Positions 21,002 to 31,832 are shown, numbered from the stretch's first letter. The stretch: 64,000 nucleotides of DNA from Symbiotaphrina buchneri (GCA_001599915.1 BCIG01000014.1:124001-188000); one strand, 5' to 3'. Notes: generated from the sequence alone by a model not told the origin. Numbers and translations: made by a program.

Positions 21002-23317
21002 ATGCCCGCCTCGACCACTACTGGCGTCGGCGGCGATGAGTTTGACGATGATGTATGCATATCCGTTACATGTCTCGCACGCTCCTATGTCTTGCAGCCT
21101 CTGGCTTGGCTTGCTCGACTTGCCAGCCCTGTCTCTCGTGCCTTGCTTTCCACTGCCTTGTCTCCGCTGCCTTTCCTCCACTACCTCCCCTGCTTTGCTG
21201 CCCCTGCATTGCTTTCCCTGCCCTGTCACCCCTGCATTGCCTCACCTGAATTGCCTCGCCTGAATTGCTGTCCTTGTTTTGACTCCCACGCATTGCCACA
21301 CACGCATCCTGTCATTACTGGCTGGCTGGCTGGCTGGATAGATGGGCATTCCGGTACTTCGTTTGTTTGCCTGCTAACAGCGTCGTGTGACCGCAGGAGA
21401 GTTTTATTGTCGATATTGACTCTATCCAGGCGCATGGTTAGTACAGCGGTCTCTTCCTCCTTCCCACATTTCTCACGCTCCCCGGAGTGGCGATGCAATT
21501 TTTGGGGGGTTAAGCTAAATGGAGTACCATGGGGTAGGTGTTGGTGCAGCCGATATCAACAAGTTGAAGGCCAATGGGTACTACACTATTGCTGTACGTA
21601 GACCCACCCGTCTTAAAAGTTCTTTTACAATTGCAGCTCTCATTTGCTTTGTGCGTTAGTCCGTCCACGCAGCCACCCGCAAGACTCTCCTCAAGATCAA
21701 AGGCTTCAGCGAGGTCAAGGTCGAGAAGATTAAGGAGGCCATTCAGAAATGCCAGGTTTGTTCCTCTCCTACTCCATGCTCCCACCTCACGATATGAATA
21801 TGAGATGTATGAGGGAATGAGAACGAGTAGCATAGGCTGATCCTGGGTAGCCGTCTGTTCTGGGCTTCATGACTGCCTTTGAACTTGGACATCAGCGTAA
21901 GAAGGTTGTGAAGATCTCAACAGGCAGCAAGCAATTTGATGCCATTCTCGGCGGGTAAGATGTCTTCCAAATTTGAATGGATAGAGGTCCTTATATTTTA
22001 CACAGAGGGTTCCAGAGCATGAGCATTAGCGAGGTATATTTGCGCGTAATCTCCTCAAATGAAAGATGCTGATGCTCTGGAGCAGGTCTATGGCGAGTTC
22101 AGTAAGTGTAGCAGCAACGCAGCTTAACATCATGCCTGCTTATGCTTAAACAGGATGTGGCAAGACACAGCTTTCGCATACAATGTCCGTTGTCTGTCAG
22201 GTAAGTCCTAAGTCTTTGCTCCTTTTCGATCACAGGCACTGACAGGTTTCCTTGCTCAGCTTCCAAAGGCGGACCACCCGATAGTTTTAAAAGTCTACGT
22301 GCTGATCTGTAAAGGACATGGGTGGTGCCGAGGGCAAGGTAAATTTCTATTCGGTTTTCGAACCTCAGGTCATTGATGATTTCCAAACTAGGCTGCTTAT
22401 ATTGGTGAGGAAGACGTCAATAGCCAGTCAGAGTACCCACCTGATAATATGACGTTCTAGATACCGAAGGCACATTCAGGCCAGAGAGGTACGGAATGCT
22501 TCTGGCGGCCTGGAGAGGATATTGATTGTCATAGGATTGCCCAAATTGCCGAACGATTCGGAGGTAATAAGCTGCATGAGGGTCATATCCCAATCTCTAA
22601 CTTGTATCAGTCGACCCAGAGCAAGCTCAAGAGAATATTGCGTACGCTCGCGCCGTCAATAGCGAGGTTGACCCCACCGAGGCACCATCGTTTCCGGGTA
22701 CTGACTGAATGTGCCTAGCACCAACTTGAGCTCTTGAACGCTCTTTCGATGCAATTTGCCAGCAACGAGTATCGGCTGCTCATCATCGACAGCATCATGA
22801 ACTGCTTCCGCGTGGACTACTCTGGTCGTGGTGAGCTCGCAGACCGTCAGCAGAAGCTCAACCAATTCCTCTCCAGACTAGCACATATGGCTGAAGGTAT
22901 GGCGCTGCCGCAATACACCCAGCGAAATGGGTAGAAGCTGACGGGCCCTAAGAATTCAATATCTGCGTCTTGATGGTACGCACCTAATGTCTAGACATAG
23001 GCATGCCAGACTGATGAGAGTAGACCAACCAAGTCCAAAGCGATCCCGGAGCAAGCGCCCTATTCGCCGGCGCCGACGGCAGGAAGCCCGTGGGCGGGCA
23101 CATTCTAGCCCACGCTTCAACGACACGAGTCCTCCTGCGCAAAGGCCGCGGCGAAGAACGCGTTGCCAAAATCCAAGATTCCCCTGGTACGCCCACACGG
23201 CATTCTGCTCTCTTGGATCGAGTGCACTGGGCTCACAATGCTCTAACAGACTGCCCCGAGCGCGAAGCGACCTATGTCATCACCAACGGCGGCATCAACG
23301 ACCCTGAGAAGGTTTGA
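21002..23317 (+). CDS. dmc1: meiotic recombinase Dmc1 (RecA/Rad51 family)
   Basis: This is the meiosis-specific strand-exchange recombinase. Eighteen coding exons fit in one frame: 21002-21052, 21397-21436, 21538-21593, 21660-21755, 21896-21954, 22006-22033, 22086-22101, 22154-22200, 22260-22268, 22315-22338, 22392-22404, 22461-22488, 22535-22563, 22611-22666, 22719-22896, 22953-22975, 23024-23186 and 23250-23317. They total 984 nt, or 327 residues, close to the family's ~335. An N-terminal helix-hairpin-helix block includes [20 protein letters not shown]. Walker A is GEFRCGKTQ (~113-121) and Walker B LLIID (~204-208). The Dmc1-type end is [20 protein letters not shown]. Every junction keeps phase. 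One intron (22269-22314) would need a GC donor. Dmc1 rather than Rad51 is favoured by [14 protein letters not shown] and [13 protein letters not shown]. Confidence 0.93.
21085..21346. repeat. degenerate pyrimidine-rich repeats inside dmc1 intron 1
   Basis: The 344-nt first intron is unusually long for this gene and is filled with imperfect ~15-nt units resembling CCTGCATTGCCT, followed by a (CTGG)n run near 21320-21342. The strand is almost purely C/T/G, which leaves the opposite strand free of stops by composition alone. Confidence 0.65.
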
Positions 23318-24647
23318 GTGCAGCGGCGGATTATGATATTGTGCTGGGAGATTTTCTGATTGGCTATATGTTTCTGGCTTAGCATGTCAAATTGGCTTAT
23401 ATGGGAGGATTGACCTTGACTGCAGCAAGCGCATATCGCGGAAGTACTATGTATATGCTAAATAGCTTCCTGGAATGGATCACTGCCTTATCAACAGTCG
23501 ATGAGCTTGTTGGTCTTCTTCTTGCGTAGTATCAAGTACGCAGTAATTCAGGGGTAATAGGGGGTGTTCGCTAATGCTTGCTTCGCTTCGCGTAAACCTT
23601 CTGGCTATCAGCCACAACCGGTCCTCTGTACCCCTGAATCCACTACGAGATGATAGGGCTGCGTAAACAGAGACGGCATCCCCAACATCTGATAAGTGGT
23701 GCATTGATGTTTGAATAATGAGGAACGACGCTATCATATCTTGAAGGATCCCGCCATGCCTCGACACTCACATAAATAGTATTCTGCCACACTTTTCCGG
23801 CGGGGAGCGGGCCCCCCACGGCCTAGGTCGTGGGCAGGTGGACCCCCCAAAAAAAACCAAAAACCCCCCAAAAAAAAGTAAAAGTCCCGATCATGGGGCT
23901 TTTCGTAGGTGTTCGACCAGTTATCTGGTCGGGCACTGAGCTTTTTGTTGCTGAATATGAGGAGGAGAGGAGAGGGGAGTCATGTGATAAGGATACCTTG
24001 GACTGGAGGCGCCGGTTCGTTCCGCGGCGTGGCCGAGATGTTTTGATTTCTTTTTTCTCCAGCATTGTTGTGGGGGAGGAGTGAAGCCCTGCACTGTGAC
24101 GGCCACTGATGGCACAAGTGGTCATCGCAGTTTGACAGGAAGGAGAAAGGACCTGCTTTATTGATGGCAAATTGGCATGTTCTAGGACTGCTCTGCTGGT
24201 ACCCGCCAACCTGGCTGTTTTTGTCAGTCGATGGTAGGAACAGCACATGATGTCAAAGGTCAGGTTGTGAGATGCACTAGCGCTCTGATACTGCTATATC
24301 TTATAGAACAACAAGAAGAAACGCTGATCTCGCTGTGAACCGGTCGTTCTTACTTCTTACTCTCTCATCCCTAACATACATAACCCCACACCCCAACCCT
24401 TCTTTCTCTCCGCTCTGCTCTTGACTCTCTTCTCCGCATTCTCCGCAGATTCTAAAATAGCATGCATGCCCATGTATATGCTGGCTCAGATATAGCGAGT
24501 GGACTGTAAGATGGGAATGTGATTGAGAAACATAGCCCGACGATATATGTTCGAGATATCCGTTAAGTAAACCTTGCTAGGTCTCCCTGCCCTCGGTTCG
24601 TTCTTCGGTGTGTCTATCAATAGACGTACGAAGATGCTTTTCCTTTT
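23318..24647. other. intergenic region between convergent genes
   Basis: About 1.3 kb between the ends of dmc1 (+) and the C2H2 gene (-). It includes the C/A homopolymer repeat at ~23.84 kb and a segment (23820-24250) open on both strands. Neither protein resembles anything I know. A pyrimidine-rich stretch lies at 24350-24440. Confidence 0.5.
23843..23877. repeat. C6A8 direct repeat
   Basis: Two copies of CCCCCCAAAAAAAA separated by CCAAAAA. The homopolymers make this stretch prone to slippage and to sequencing error. Confidence 0.8.
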
Positions 24648-27301
24648 TCAATTTGCTGCCTCTTTGTTGATTCGTTCATGAGGTAGTTGTGCTTCTTGAG
24701 CTTGGTGATCTGAAGTAAACCCGCTCGCGGTTAAGTCATTTTCCGGCCAAGAGTTATCTCCATGGATTTTCTGCTTATGCATCCTCAGACTATAAATCAG
24801 GCTGAAGCTCCTGTCACAACCAGGATGAGGACACTCGAAGCGGTGCACCCTTATCATGTGTAACTGCAGGTCGTGTGAACTGGTGAATGCTTCATTGCAT
24901 ATCTTGCAGAGGTCACCCTGTTCCGGCACCTGAGTTACGGATGTCTTTGGCTGCATCTCTTGGTTGTCTCCATGATGCCTTAGTATATGCCTATTTAGAA
25001 GATCCTCCCGGCGGAAGTCCTGGCCACAACCATGGTAAGGGCACTTGAAGGAGCGCGTATTGTGGTTCAACATGTGTCTCTGCAAGTGTTCAGCCCTAGT
25101 AAATATCTTATCGCATATTTCGCAGCTTTGAATCCGTTTCTTCTTCTTGTATGAAGACGTCTCTGCCAGTGCCTGATGTTCCTTGTAGATATTGTGTTCC
25201 GGCGACTGAACTGAAGACGTATGTGCCAGCACTTGTTGTTGTTGCAGGTAACGTTGCTGCTGTCGTTGGTGATTGGCTTCCATACTAACCCGCGTATCAT
25301 ATGGAGTCAGATGTGCAGGGCAGGAAGGTGGGCGCGGAGTATCAACTACCACCACCCCTGATTCGTCTTGAGCGAGCGGCGTAGAAGGGATCTCAGAAGT
25401 CTCACTTCCATCGGGCTCTGAAGAGTAAATCGGAGAGGGGCTTTTCTCTATCGGGGGATCGTTAGGCGAGATGCGAGTCCGCACAGCTGATAATCCAAGT
25501 ATTTCTCCGGGGTCCGGGCCCAGAAGATGGAGAGGTTCGGAGGGTAAGACCAAGTCTACTGGCCGGGGCATCTGCTCGCCTGTTTTTGATAGCTGACCTC
25601 CAGAATCAGGTATAGATCGATCAGCTAGTAGATTTGCCCAGGTGGTCGCTGAATCCCAATCTGTGTCTGTGGCATCCGACTCTGGTTCATTTGGAAGTAC
25701 AGCCAATGAGATATTTTCCAGATGGCGGCCCACATGTGTAACGAGCTGCCGTTTTGTCGATCCTGGTTTCTCTTGACACAGCGGACATGTCTGGCTTTCT
25801 ATTTCAACTGGGACGGTTTCCCTGGATGACTCCAAAACGTCGGCCATATGACGAGGCTGCAGTGCGATGTCATGCACAGAGGCCAAGTGATGCTCCAGCT
25901 GTTTCGATTGGCTGGTATGGACTCGACAGTATCTGCATTGCCAAATTGTTTGGACACGATGTTCTGAGAATTCATGATCTGCCCAGAGCTTCCTCGTCGG
26001 AAAAGTGACGAATGATGCCTTACATGAATCAAAGGTGCAGATGTATGGCTGCAAATCGGCAAATACATGAATCCTGTTGTAGCAACTATTGTAAGTGCAT
26101 ACTAATGAGCTGAAACAATAACAAGGGCACTCACTTCCACTCCACTCGGTTCTTGATCCCGCTTATCAGGTTGCCACAAAATTCGCATAGAAAGGCTCTT
26201 CCCCGCGATGCTTTCAAGGGCATTCTAGGTACGCGGGGCCCATCTTTCCCGCCGTCGGCTTGAGTCGAGCAAAATGAGGTGTGCGAAACTATGCTCTTGG
26301 CAGGAACAGAAGAGCCTAACCCAGAGTCCTGGAACTCCGAGAGAGGTCTGAAGAGACATGTGCTTTGATCAAAAGCGGAAACTTCTCCTTGCTGCTCCGT
26401 ATCATCCGAACCAGATGCTACCAACTTGTCCCTAATCCGCCGGAGCCTATATGCCTTTGCCAGTTAGCTTCTCCCAGCCTTTCGATAAGCCTCGAATCGG
26501 CCATGGAAAATGTCGGGTTATCTTGCAACATGTGGACATAGGCAAATGCCTGTTTGGAGCTGCGGAACTCTGCCTTCTCTGTCATCTTCTGTACCTCAGG
26601 TTGGTAGCGGATCAGCATCAGGGAGCTTTCCATTGATGGCACGAGTGATAGAAGGCATTCATTGTAAGACCGCAGTTCTTCAATGATATTATTCCCGCTG
26701 TTATCGTCCTCATCACTACTACTCGTAGATCCATCATCCTGGTTAGCGTTATGGGAGTGTGCGGTCCCACTGCCTTCCGGAAGGAGTTCTTTTGCCTCCT
26801 GCATCCAAACTTTCAAGACTTCCATTGTCGTCGACAATGTCGCGTCCAGGAACTCACGAGGGATGCAACTGGCGACATCTGAGAGAGCTTTGAGAAGTCG
26901 CAGGAGACAGGACTTCGAGATGACTCACTCTTCAGTAACACCGTTGCAACAGCAGAAAGAATATCCGCCACGGATTCATTGATTTCGTCGGACTGGACCA
27001 AAATCGAATCGAGCTCTTCTCGGGTGAAGCCATCGCTCCATAGATGAAGTCTTTCTAGTTCTGCTCTGAGCAGTCTTATACTCAAGCGTCTTTGCTTGAG
27101 ATATGCATGCAAACGCTTTCGACACAGCAGGGTAAAGAGCTTTAGGCACGTTGAATAGAGCCTGAATGAGCATGTACCTTCCTGCTCCACAGGATCCGCG
27201 GATGAGGCCCTTTGCAAGGATTTGATCCATTCGCCCAGATGGACGTTTTCATTGATCTTGGACGTCATCTGCTTAGCTGAACTTGCCTCTTGCATGATCA
27301 T
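24648..27301 (-). CDS. helical N-terminal, multi-C2H2 zinc-finger protein, apparent frameshift
   Basis: A fungal protein of the class with a helical N-terminal region followed by degenerate and classical zinc fingers, often found near fungal NLR/STAND-type genes; the exact function is unknown. Minus-strand exons are 27301-26929, 26878-26135 and 26073-24648 (introns 50 and 61 nt), about 847 residues. The N-terminal ~125 residues are helical (HAYLKQRRLSIRLLRAELER). A Cys-rich block follows: FLCEFCG, then PYICTFDSC, WQCRYC and TCPLCQEK...HVGRHLENISLAVLP. Near the C-terminus are four C2H2 fingers, starting CEICDKIFTRAEHLQRH, CPYHGCGQDF, CKICNEAF and CPHPGCDRSF. Near 26448-26456 the frame must change by one base to connect EANWQR with YRLRRIRDK, and no intron explains this. 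ATG 27301 is the first start in frame. Confidence 0.75.
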
Positions 27302-27615
27302 GAAGTGAGAGGTCGAAGACGTATTGCCAATTGCCACTTCAGCCGAGGAGATCGATGGCAATAAGACGAAAGACCATCAGCAAGGCTGCCGGGAGGCGGG
27401 GCTGTGCCATGTCATGCGACTGCATCAACTTGCAGCCAAGCCACAGGGCCCCCCGGCTCCGCTCGACCTTAGCGGTGCCGTCCACAGCCTTGCGGACAGG
27501 GTGGAAGCCTAGGATGATTTATTAGTGCAATGATTGCTCCCATCTTCCCATGAGCTATATTCCAGCAGTAGCACGTTTCTCAACATTATCAGTCACGTCC
27601 ATCGTAACGTGGGAA
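27302..27615. promoter_or_regulatory. shared divergent promoter region
   Basis: 314 nt separate the start codons of the minus-strand C2H2 gene and the plus-strand DUF7580 gene, so both promoters must lie here. I see no distinctive operator-like palindrome. Co-regulation is inferred from geometry only. Confidence 0.5.
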
Positions 27616-29596
27616 ATGTGGGGGCTCGAAGTCGTCGGCGTCGTGCTCGGAGTCCTGCCATTGCTGATATCGGCTGTAGAACATTATGATGTGATCCTAC
27701 AGCCTTTCCTAGCGATACGACAGGTTCTTAGACAGGAAAGTGGCGTTTCAGAAGAAACTGAAAGTTCAAAGGGCGATTTTCCGTCAAGAATGCCAGCTCC
27801 TGCTGACGGTGCTCCTCAATGGCGACGTTGCGAAACGACTGCTCGCGGGTCAGGGTGGATTATCCTCGGTTGACGAGCACCTAGAGGAACATTTCCGACA
27901 TCAGTTACAAGGTTCCGGTCAAGAATGCCACGACGCAATATCTGCTATTGTTCAAAAGCTCGACGATCTGAAACCGATTACCGATGAGCTGGAAAAATTG
28001 ATTGCTCAGCCTCGCGAAGTCAGTTTATTTCTAGCGGGAGTCTGCCGACAATGTTTCTCGACAATTGCTCTCGTGACAACCCAATCCCAATCGAACCTGC
28101 TCAACTAATCTTGTTCATAGACAAATTTGGGTGATAAACAATGGCGAGCTCGATTGAAAGCAAAGATGAAGTCGAAATTCTCCGCAGCCAAACTGCAAAC
28201 ACATATTACGGAACTACAAACCCTGAATCAGGACTTCCTGACCTTGTCAGACCAGATTATAAGGATGGCTGACAGCTGCATGAAGACTAAAGGATTGCAG
28301 CAATTGCCCCGGGTCAACAACTACCCTATTGAAGCTTTCAGGTCTACGCAGAAAGTATCAAACCAGCTTTATAACGCATTAAGCGATGCTTGCACAGTCC
28401 ACACAGAGCATTCTGCATATCTATGCCTCAATACTGATAATAAGAGTTTGAGAAAGGCTGATGGGCATAACGTCCGTTTTGATATAGCATTTACTCACCT
28501 GGCACTAAGCAGATCTGCCAATACGAATCACGGGGAACCTGTGTGGATGGTCATTGAATCCACTGTTGATGAGCAAATAGAGGATCTTCACGGCGGTGTA
28601 CATGAAGGGGAAAGGGTTTCGACCACTGAGTCTTGCGAGCTCACCAAGACTCTGAAGCGCGGTCTCGCTGGTACCGCAGACCCAAATCCCAAAAAGGTCA
28701 ATAAGATTAGGAAGGCCGTTAGGTTCGCGATGACGGACACTGGAAGTTCAGCAGTCTGTTACCAACTGACTCCCCCTGGAAATGCTGGCGTGGTCGCGGC
28801 ATCCCACAACGCCGAGCTTTGGGACCTGTACTCTCGACGCAACTTTTGCATCCAACTACAGAAGCGTCTAGGTCAAGTTCACGACGCAAATTCCTGCCTA
28901 GGTATGCTGCAGACGACTGGCAGCTGCAAACTATTTGTCTACAGGCCACCCAACTCGACAACTCCGACGGAAAAGCACCGCAACACGCTCTCCAGTATCC
29001 TCGAGTCCTTTTCCGACGGAACAAATAGGGCTTCACTTTCGCCGTACCAGGTCGTGCGCTTAGCGAAATCACTCGCCTTGGCTGTCCTCAACTTCAATGC
29101 TACGCCGTGGTTGGCATCCCCTTGGCGGAGCGAAGGTCTGCTCTTTTTCGAGAAGCACAACAGTAGCAGCTCCGAGCTGGGCGAGATGGAACTGTCTGCA
29201 CCTCACTTAAGTGTCCCTGTGTCACCTCAGCAGCAACAATGCCCCCCAGAGAACAGACAATCGCTTGCCCGCAATTCGCTGCTATACAGTCTTGGCTTCA
29301 TTCTTCTGGAATTGGCATATTCGAAGCCCTTTCATAAGTTGCAATATCCACAAGATTCTCTTAAGGGTCTAGAAAAAGCTGATCCGGAGTTCTTTGCCGC
29401 GAGGAGACTCGGCAAATGTTCAGGCTCGGCAATGGGTGCGAGATACACCCGTATTGTACGGAAATGTCTCGAATGCGACTTTAGTCAGGACGATGATCTA
29501 GCTGATCCACGATTGCAAGCAGCGTTCTACGTTGATGTCGTCTGCGAGTTGGATACCCTGGAGAAGAAACTCCGGCAGCTGTATATCGATGACTGA
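27616..29596 (+). CDS. DUF7580-type protein, apparent frameshift
   Basis: A fungal protein resembling the DUF7580 family, which is frequent in accessory, incompatibility-like gene neighbourhoods; no biochemical role is established to my knowledge. The hallmark N-terminus is visible: GLEVVGVVLGVLPLLISAVEHY (first ~25 residues, hydrophobic, membrane-like). A helical region follows (RQECQLLLTVLL, ECHDAISAIVQKL), then an intron at 28019-28120, a long middle region (WRARLKAKMKSKF) and a kinase-C-lobe-like end (NSLLYSLGFILLELAYSKPF). The total is about 625 residues. Between ILQPFL and RYDRFL (27709-27713) the frame shifts by one base with no possible intron. The break may be genuine or a sequence error. 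The gene is divergent from the C2H2 gene, 314 nt away. Confidence 0.75.
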
Positions 29597-30021
29597 GGGG
29601 TGATTGACCACACTTCCAGCACACCTGCCGAATGTTGATGTGGATAGTCCTACTACCCGTACTCATACCGCTTGCTCTAGGATGTCAGCACGCGCCTTGC
29701 AAAAAAACAAAAAAAAATGTCAAGCACTATATTTTTCATAGAATTTCTCGATATGCCCGAAATCCAAAGTCATCCATACCTACATAAGCCCAAAGCGAAT
29801 ACTCACGAGCATGAATCTCATTGCTTTTCTGTATATTTTGCCCTCGTCGTGAATTTATGCGCAAAGGTCGAAACAATCCACCAATCACAAGCAGTTCGCT
29901 AATTGTTGCTCTGGTGCGTCTAAACCTTCTGCTTTCCCCACATTTTCGGGACTCAACCTTCGAAAAATAAATTTCAAGACACAACGACATCACAAACAGA
30001 GCAACAACCACGACCGCAGTC
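29597..30021. other. intergenic region, no gene seen
   Basis: About 425 nt between two plus-strand genes: a 3' UTR, an A-rich run at 29700-29717 and the promoter of the rrp7 gene. No other feature was recognised. Confidence 0.55.
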
Positions 30022-31023
30022 ATGTCAAAGTCCAAGTCGAAGCCTTCTGCAGACAAGCCGGCCAAGGTTCCGCTACAGATCAAGGATTACTTCATCTTAC
30101 CACTCACGTTCCCTGCCCTTCCCTCGTTCCCGCACTCCGCAACTCACTACCTATACGTCCGGCCTCACGAACCAAAAGTCCCGACTCCGGAGTCTCCACG
30201 TTCCCTCTTCCTCGTCAACGTCCCCTTTGATGCGACGGAAACACATATCCGCTCTCTATTCAGCCAGTCATCAGCTCTAGACCTCGGTGCCGGTAGGGTA
30301 GAGAAGGTTGAATTCGATGCACTCCGCAATATTGGCGAGACGGCCACGCCAGTCGTGCCGGGACTGACAGCGGCGGCACAAAGTAAAGCAGGCAGCAAAA
30401 AGCGGAAAAGGAGCCAGAGTGACGCCACAGAGAAGGCGGCGGATTCAATAGCCACCTTGCCGCCCGTCTGGGACCGTGTGCTGCATGGACCTGGAGGCTC
30501 CGCCGTCGTGGTATTTGTGGACCGCGCCTCATGCGAGGCTGCTCTGAAGGCGATCCGCCGCGCGAGGAAAGAAAACAAATGCATTGAATGGAATGATGCC
30601 GCACTTGCAGCTTCGAACCCGCCGCCGCCTCTAGGCTCTAAGCGGTACGAAGCACACCAGAAACTCCGCTACCCTCCACGCGCCGAGATCCTCTCGCATA
30701 TCGCGTCATTCATGACCGCTTATGGCAGTCTGGAAGCGAAACGTGCGCGGGCTGCTGCTGCTGCACGAAATGTGCCGGATGAGGACGGCTTTGTGACGGT
30801 TACACGTGGTGGAAGAGTGGGTCCGGCGAGGATGGAAGAGGCGGAGGAGAAGGCACGACAGCAGAAGGAGAAAGAAAGTCAGACACCCAAGGATTTCTAC
30901 AGATTCCAAGTCAGGGAGCAGAGGAAGGAAAAGGCAGGCGAGTTGATTCGGCAATTCGAGAAGGATAGGGAGCGTGTGGAGAGAATGAGGAGGGAGAGAG
31001 GAAAGAGGAGGCCGGAGACTTGA
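30022..31023 (+). CDS. rrp7: ribosomal RNA-processing protein 7
   Basis: A nucleolar small-subunit processome factor needed for 18S rRNA maturation. It is a single exon of 333 residues. The N-terminus holds an RRM-like fold (~residues 45-185) with SPRSLFLVNVPFDATETHIRSLF and, after a Lys/Arg insert (GSKKRKRS), GGSAVVVFVDRASCEAALKA. The C-terminal family block follows: MTAYGSLEAKR, DEDGFVTVTRGGR and PKDFYRFQVREQRKEKAGEL, then a basic end. This order, with the FYRFQ-R-KK type ending, is diagnostic of Rrp7/RRP7A. The 54 nt between its stop and the convergent minus-strand orphan leave almost no intergenic space. Confidence 0.92.
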   Translation: MSKSKSKPSADKPAKVPLQIKDYFILPLTFPALPSFPHSATHYLYVRPHEPKVPTPESPRSLFLVNVPFDATETHIRSLFSQSSALDLGAGRVEKVEFDALRNIGETATPVVPGLTAAAQSKAGSKKRKRSQSDATEKAADSIATLPPVWDRVLHGPGGSAVVVFVDRASCEAALKAIRRARKENKCIEWNDAALAASNPPPPLGSKRYEAHQKLRYPPRAEILSHIASFMTAYGSLEAKRARAAAAARNVPDEDGFVTVTRGGRVGPARMEEAEEKARQQKEKESQTPKDFYRFQVREQRKEKAGELIRQFEKDRERVERMRRERGKRRPET

Positions 31024-31076
31024 AATCGGCATTCCATTGACATGCTCATTCTTGAAACTCAATACCTTTCGTATCT

Positions 31077-31832
31077 CTATCTTCTCCACCACTCTTCTTC
31101 ACGTGGACCTCGTCGCTGTTCGTCCCGCACCTTGTCTAGAAACCTTCTGCGACCAGTCTCCCTCATCTCTCTCGCGATTTTCCCACGGAACACACTCAAA
31201 AACACAAACCCCTGACGCGGCTCTCCCGACGGACCCTGCTTCAACGTGCCCACCACATGCGCGTTCTCGTCACCATGCAAGATTCCCTTCAGGAGCGTAT
31301 GCGGCGCGTTATACACCACAAATAGGTTCCCCACGCGGCATGGCGCGAGCAGGCGCACGTACCGGCCATCTCTAGCCTGCAGCTGCGACGTCACTTGGGC
31401 CATGCTGTACTCCAACGGCGTGAATTTCACTAGGTTCTTGCGGGCCTCGACCGCCGTGGCATCGAGCCGCTCAAAGACGACCTCTGGGTCGAAGTCGATG
31501 AGGAAGGGCGTGCTCCCCGGCCGGAAGTGATAGCGGATCGTCATGATGTGCGTGCCGGGGGTGTGGTAGACGTTGCACTGCGGCTCGAGGCTTGTGAAGT
31601 CCATGTAGCCGTGGGCGGCGCGGCGCGGCATGGCTAAAGGGTACTCGATCTGCCAGTCGGCGATGGTGCCCTTGGGCACCGGGTAGCCGTCGCCTTCTGG
31701 GAGGATGTCGCCCTCGTATATTGGGGCTTCCCATCTGTGAGGATCGGACATTTCCCCATAATCACGTTCGGGATGTGCTCGTCTGGTGGGAGTGAATCGT
31801 CGTCGCACGTATTCTCGAGCATAGAAGGGCAT
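31077..31832 (-). CDS. orphan protein, possible member of the 31-37 kb family
   Basis: A single-exon frame of 251 residues from an ATG at 31832. Family unknown. Acidic/Pro-rich N-terminus (EGDILPEGDGYPVPKG), a central region with strand-like stretches (FTSLEPQCNVYHTPGTHIMT, GRYVRLLAPCRVGNLFVVYN), and a basic C-terminus (RRRFLDKVRDEQRRGPREEE). The segment SLEPQCNVYHTPG can be laid over SLDPAFTVYSRGTG of the gene at 35603-36665, and GNLFVVYN...LKGILHGDEN over the GKVVNVHEE block. The resemblance is faint and judged by eye. It lies on the same strand as the paralogues. Confidence 0.6.
   Translation of the reverse strand: MPFYAREYVRRRFTPTRRAHPERDYGEMSDPHRWEAPIYEGDILPEGDGYPVPKGTIADWQIEYPLAMPRRAAHGYMDFTSLEPQCNVYHTPGTHIMTIRYHFRPGSTPFLIDFDPEVVFERLDATAVEARKNLVKFTPLEYSMAQVTSQLQARDGRYVRLLAPCRVGNLFVVYNAPHTLLKGILHGDENAHVVGTLKQGPSGEPRQGFVFLSVFRGKIAREMRETGRRRFLDKVRDEQRRGPREEEWWRR

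Noticed and set aside
20945-21299. Antisense frames across dmc1 intron 1
   Set aside because: Purine-rich antisense of a degenerate repeat, Gln/Gly/Arg-rich, and lying over a well-supported intron.
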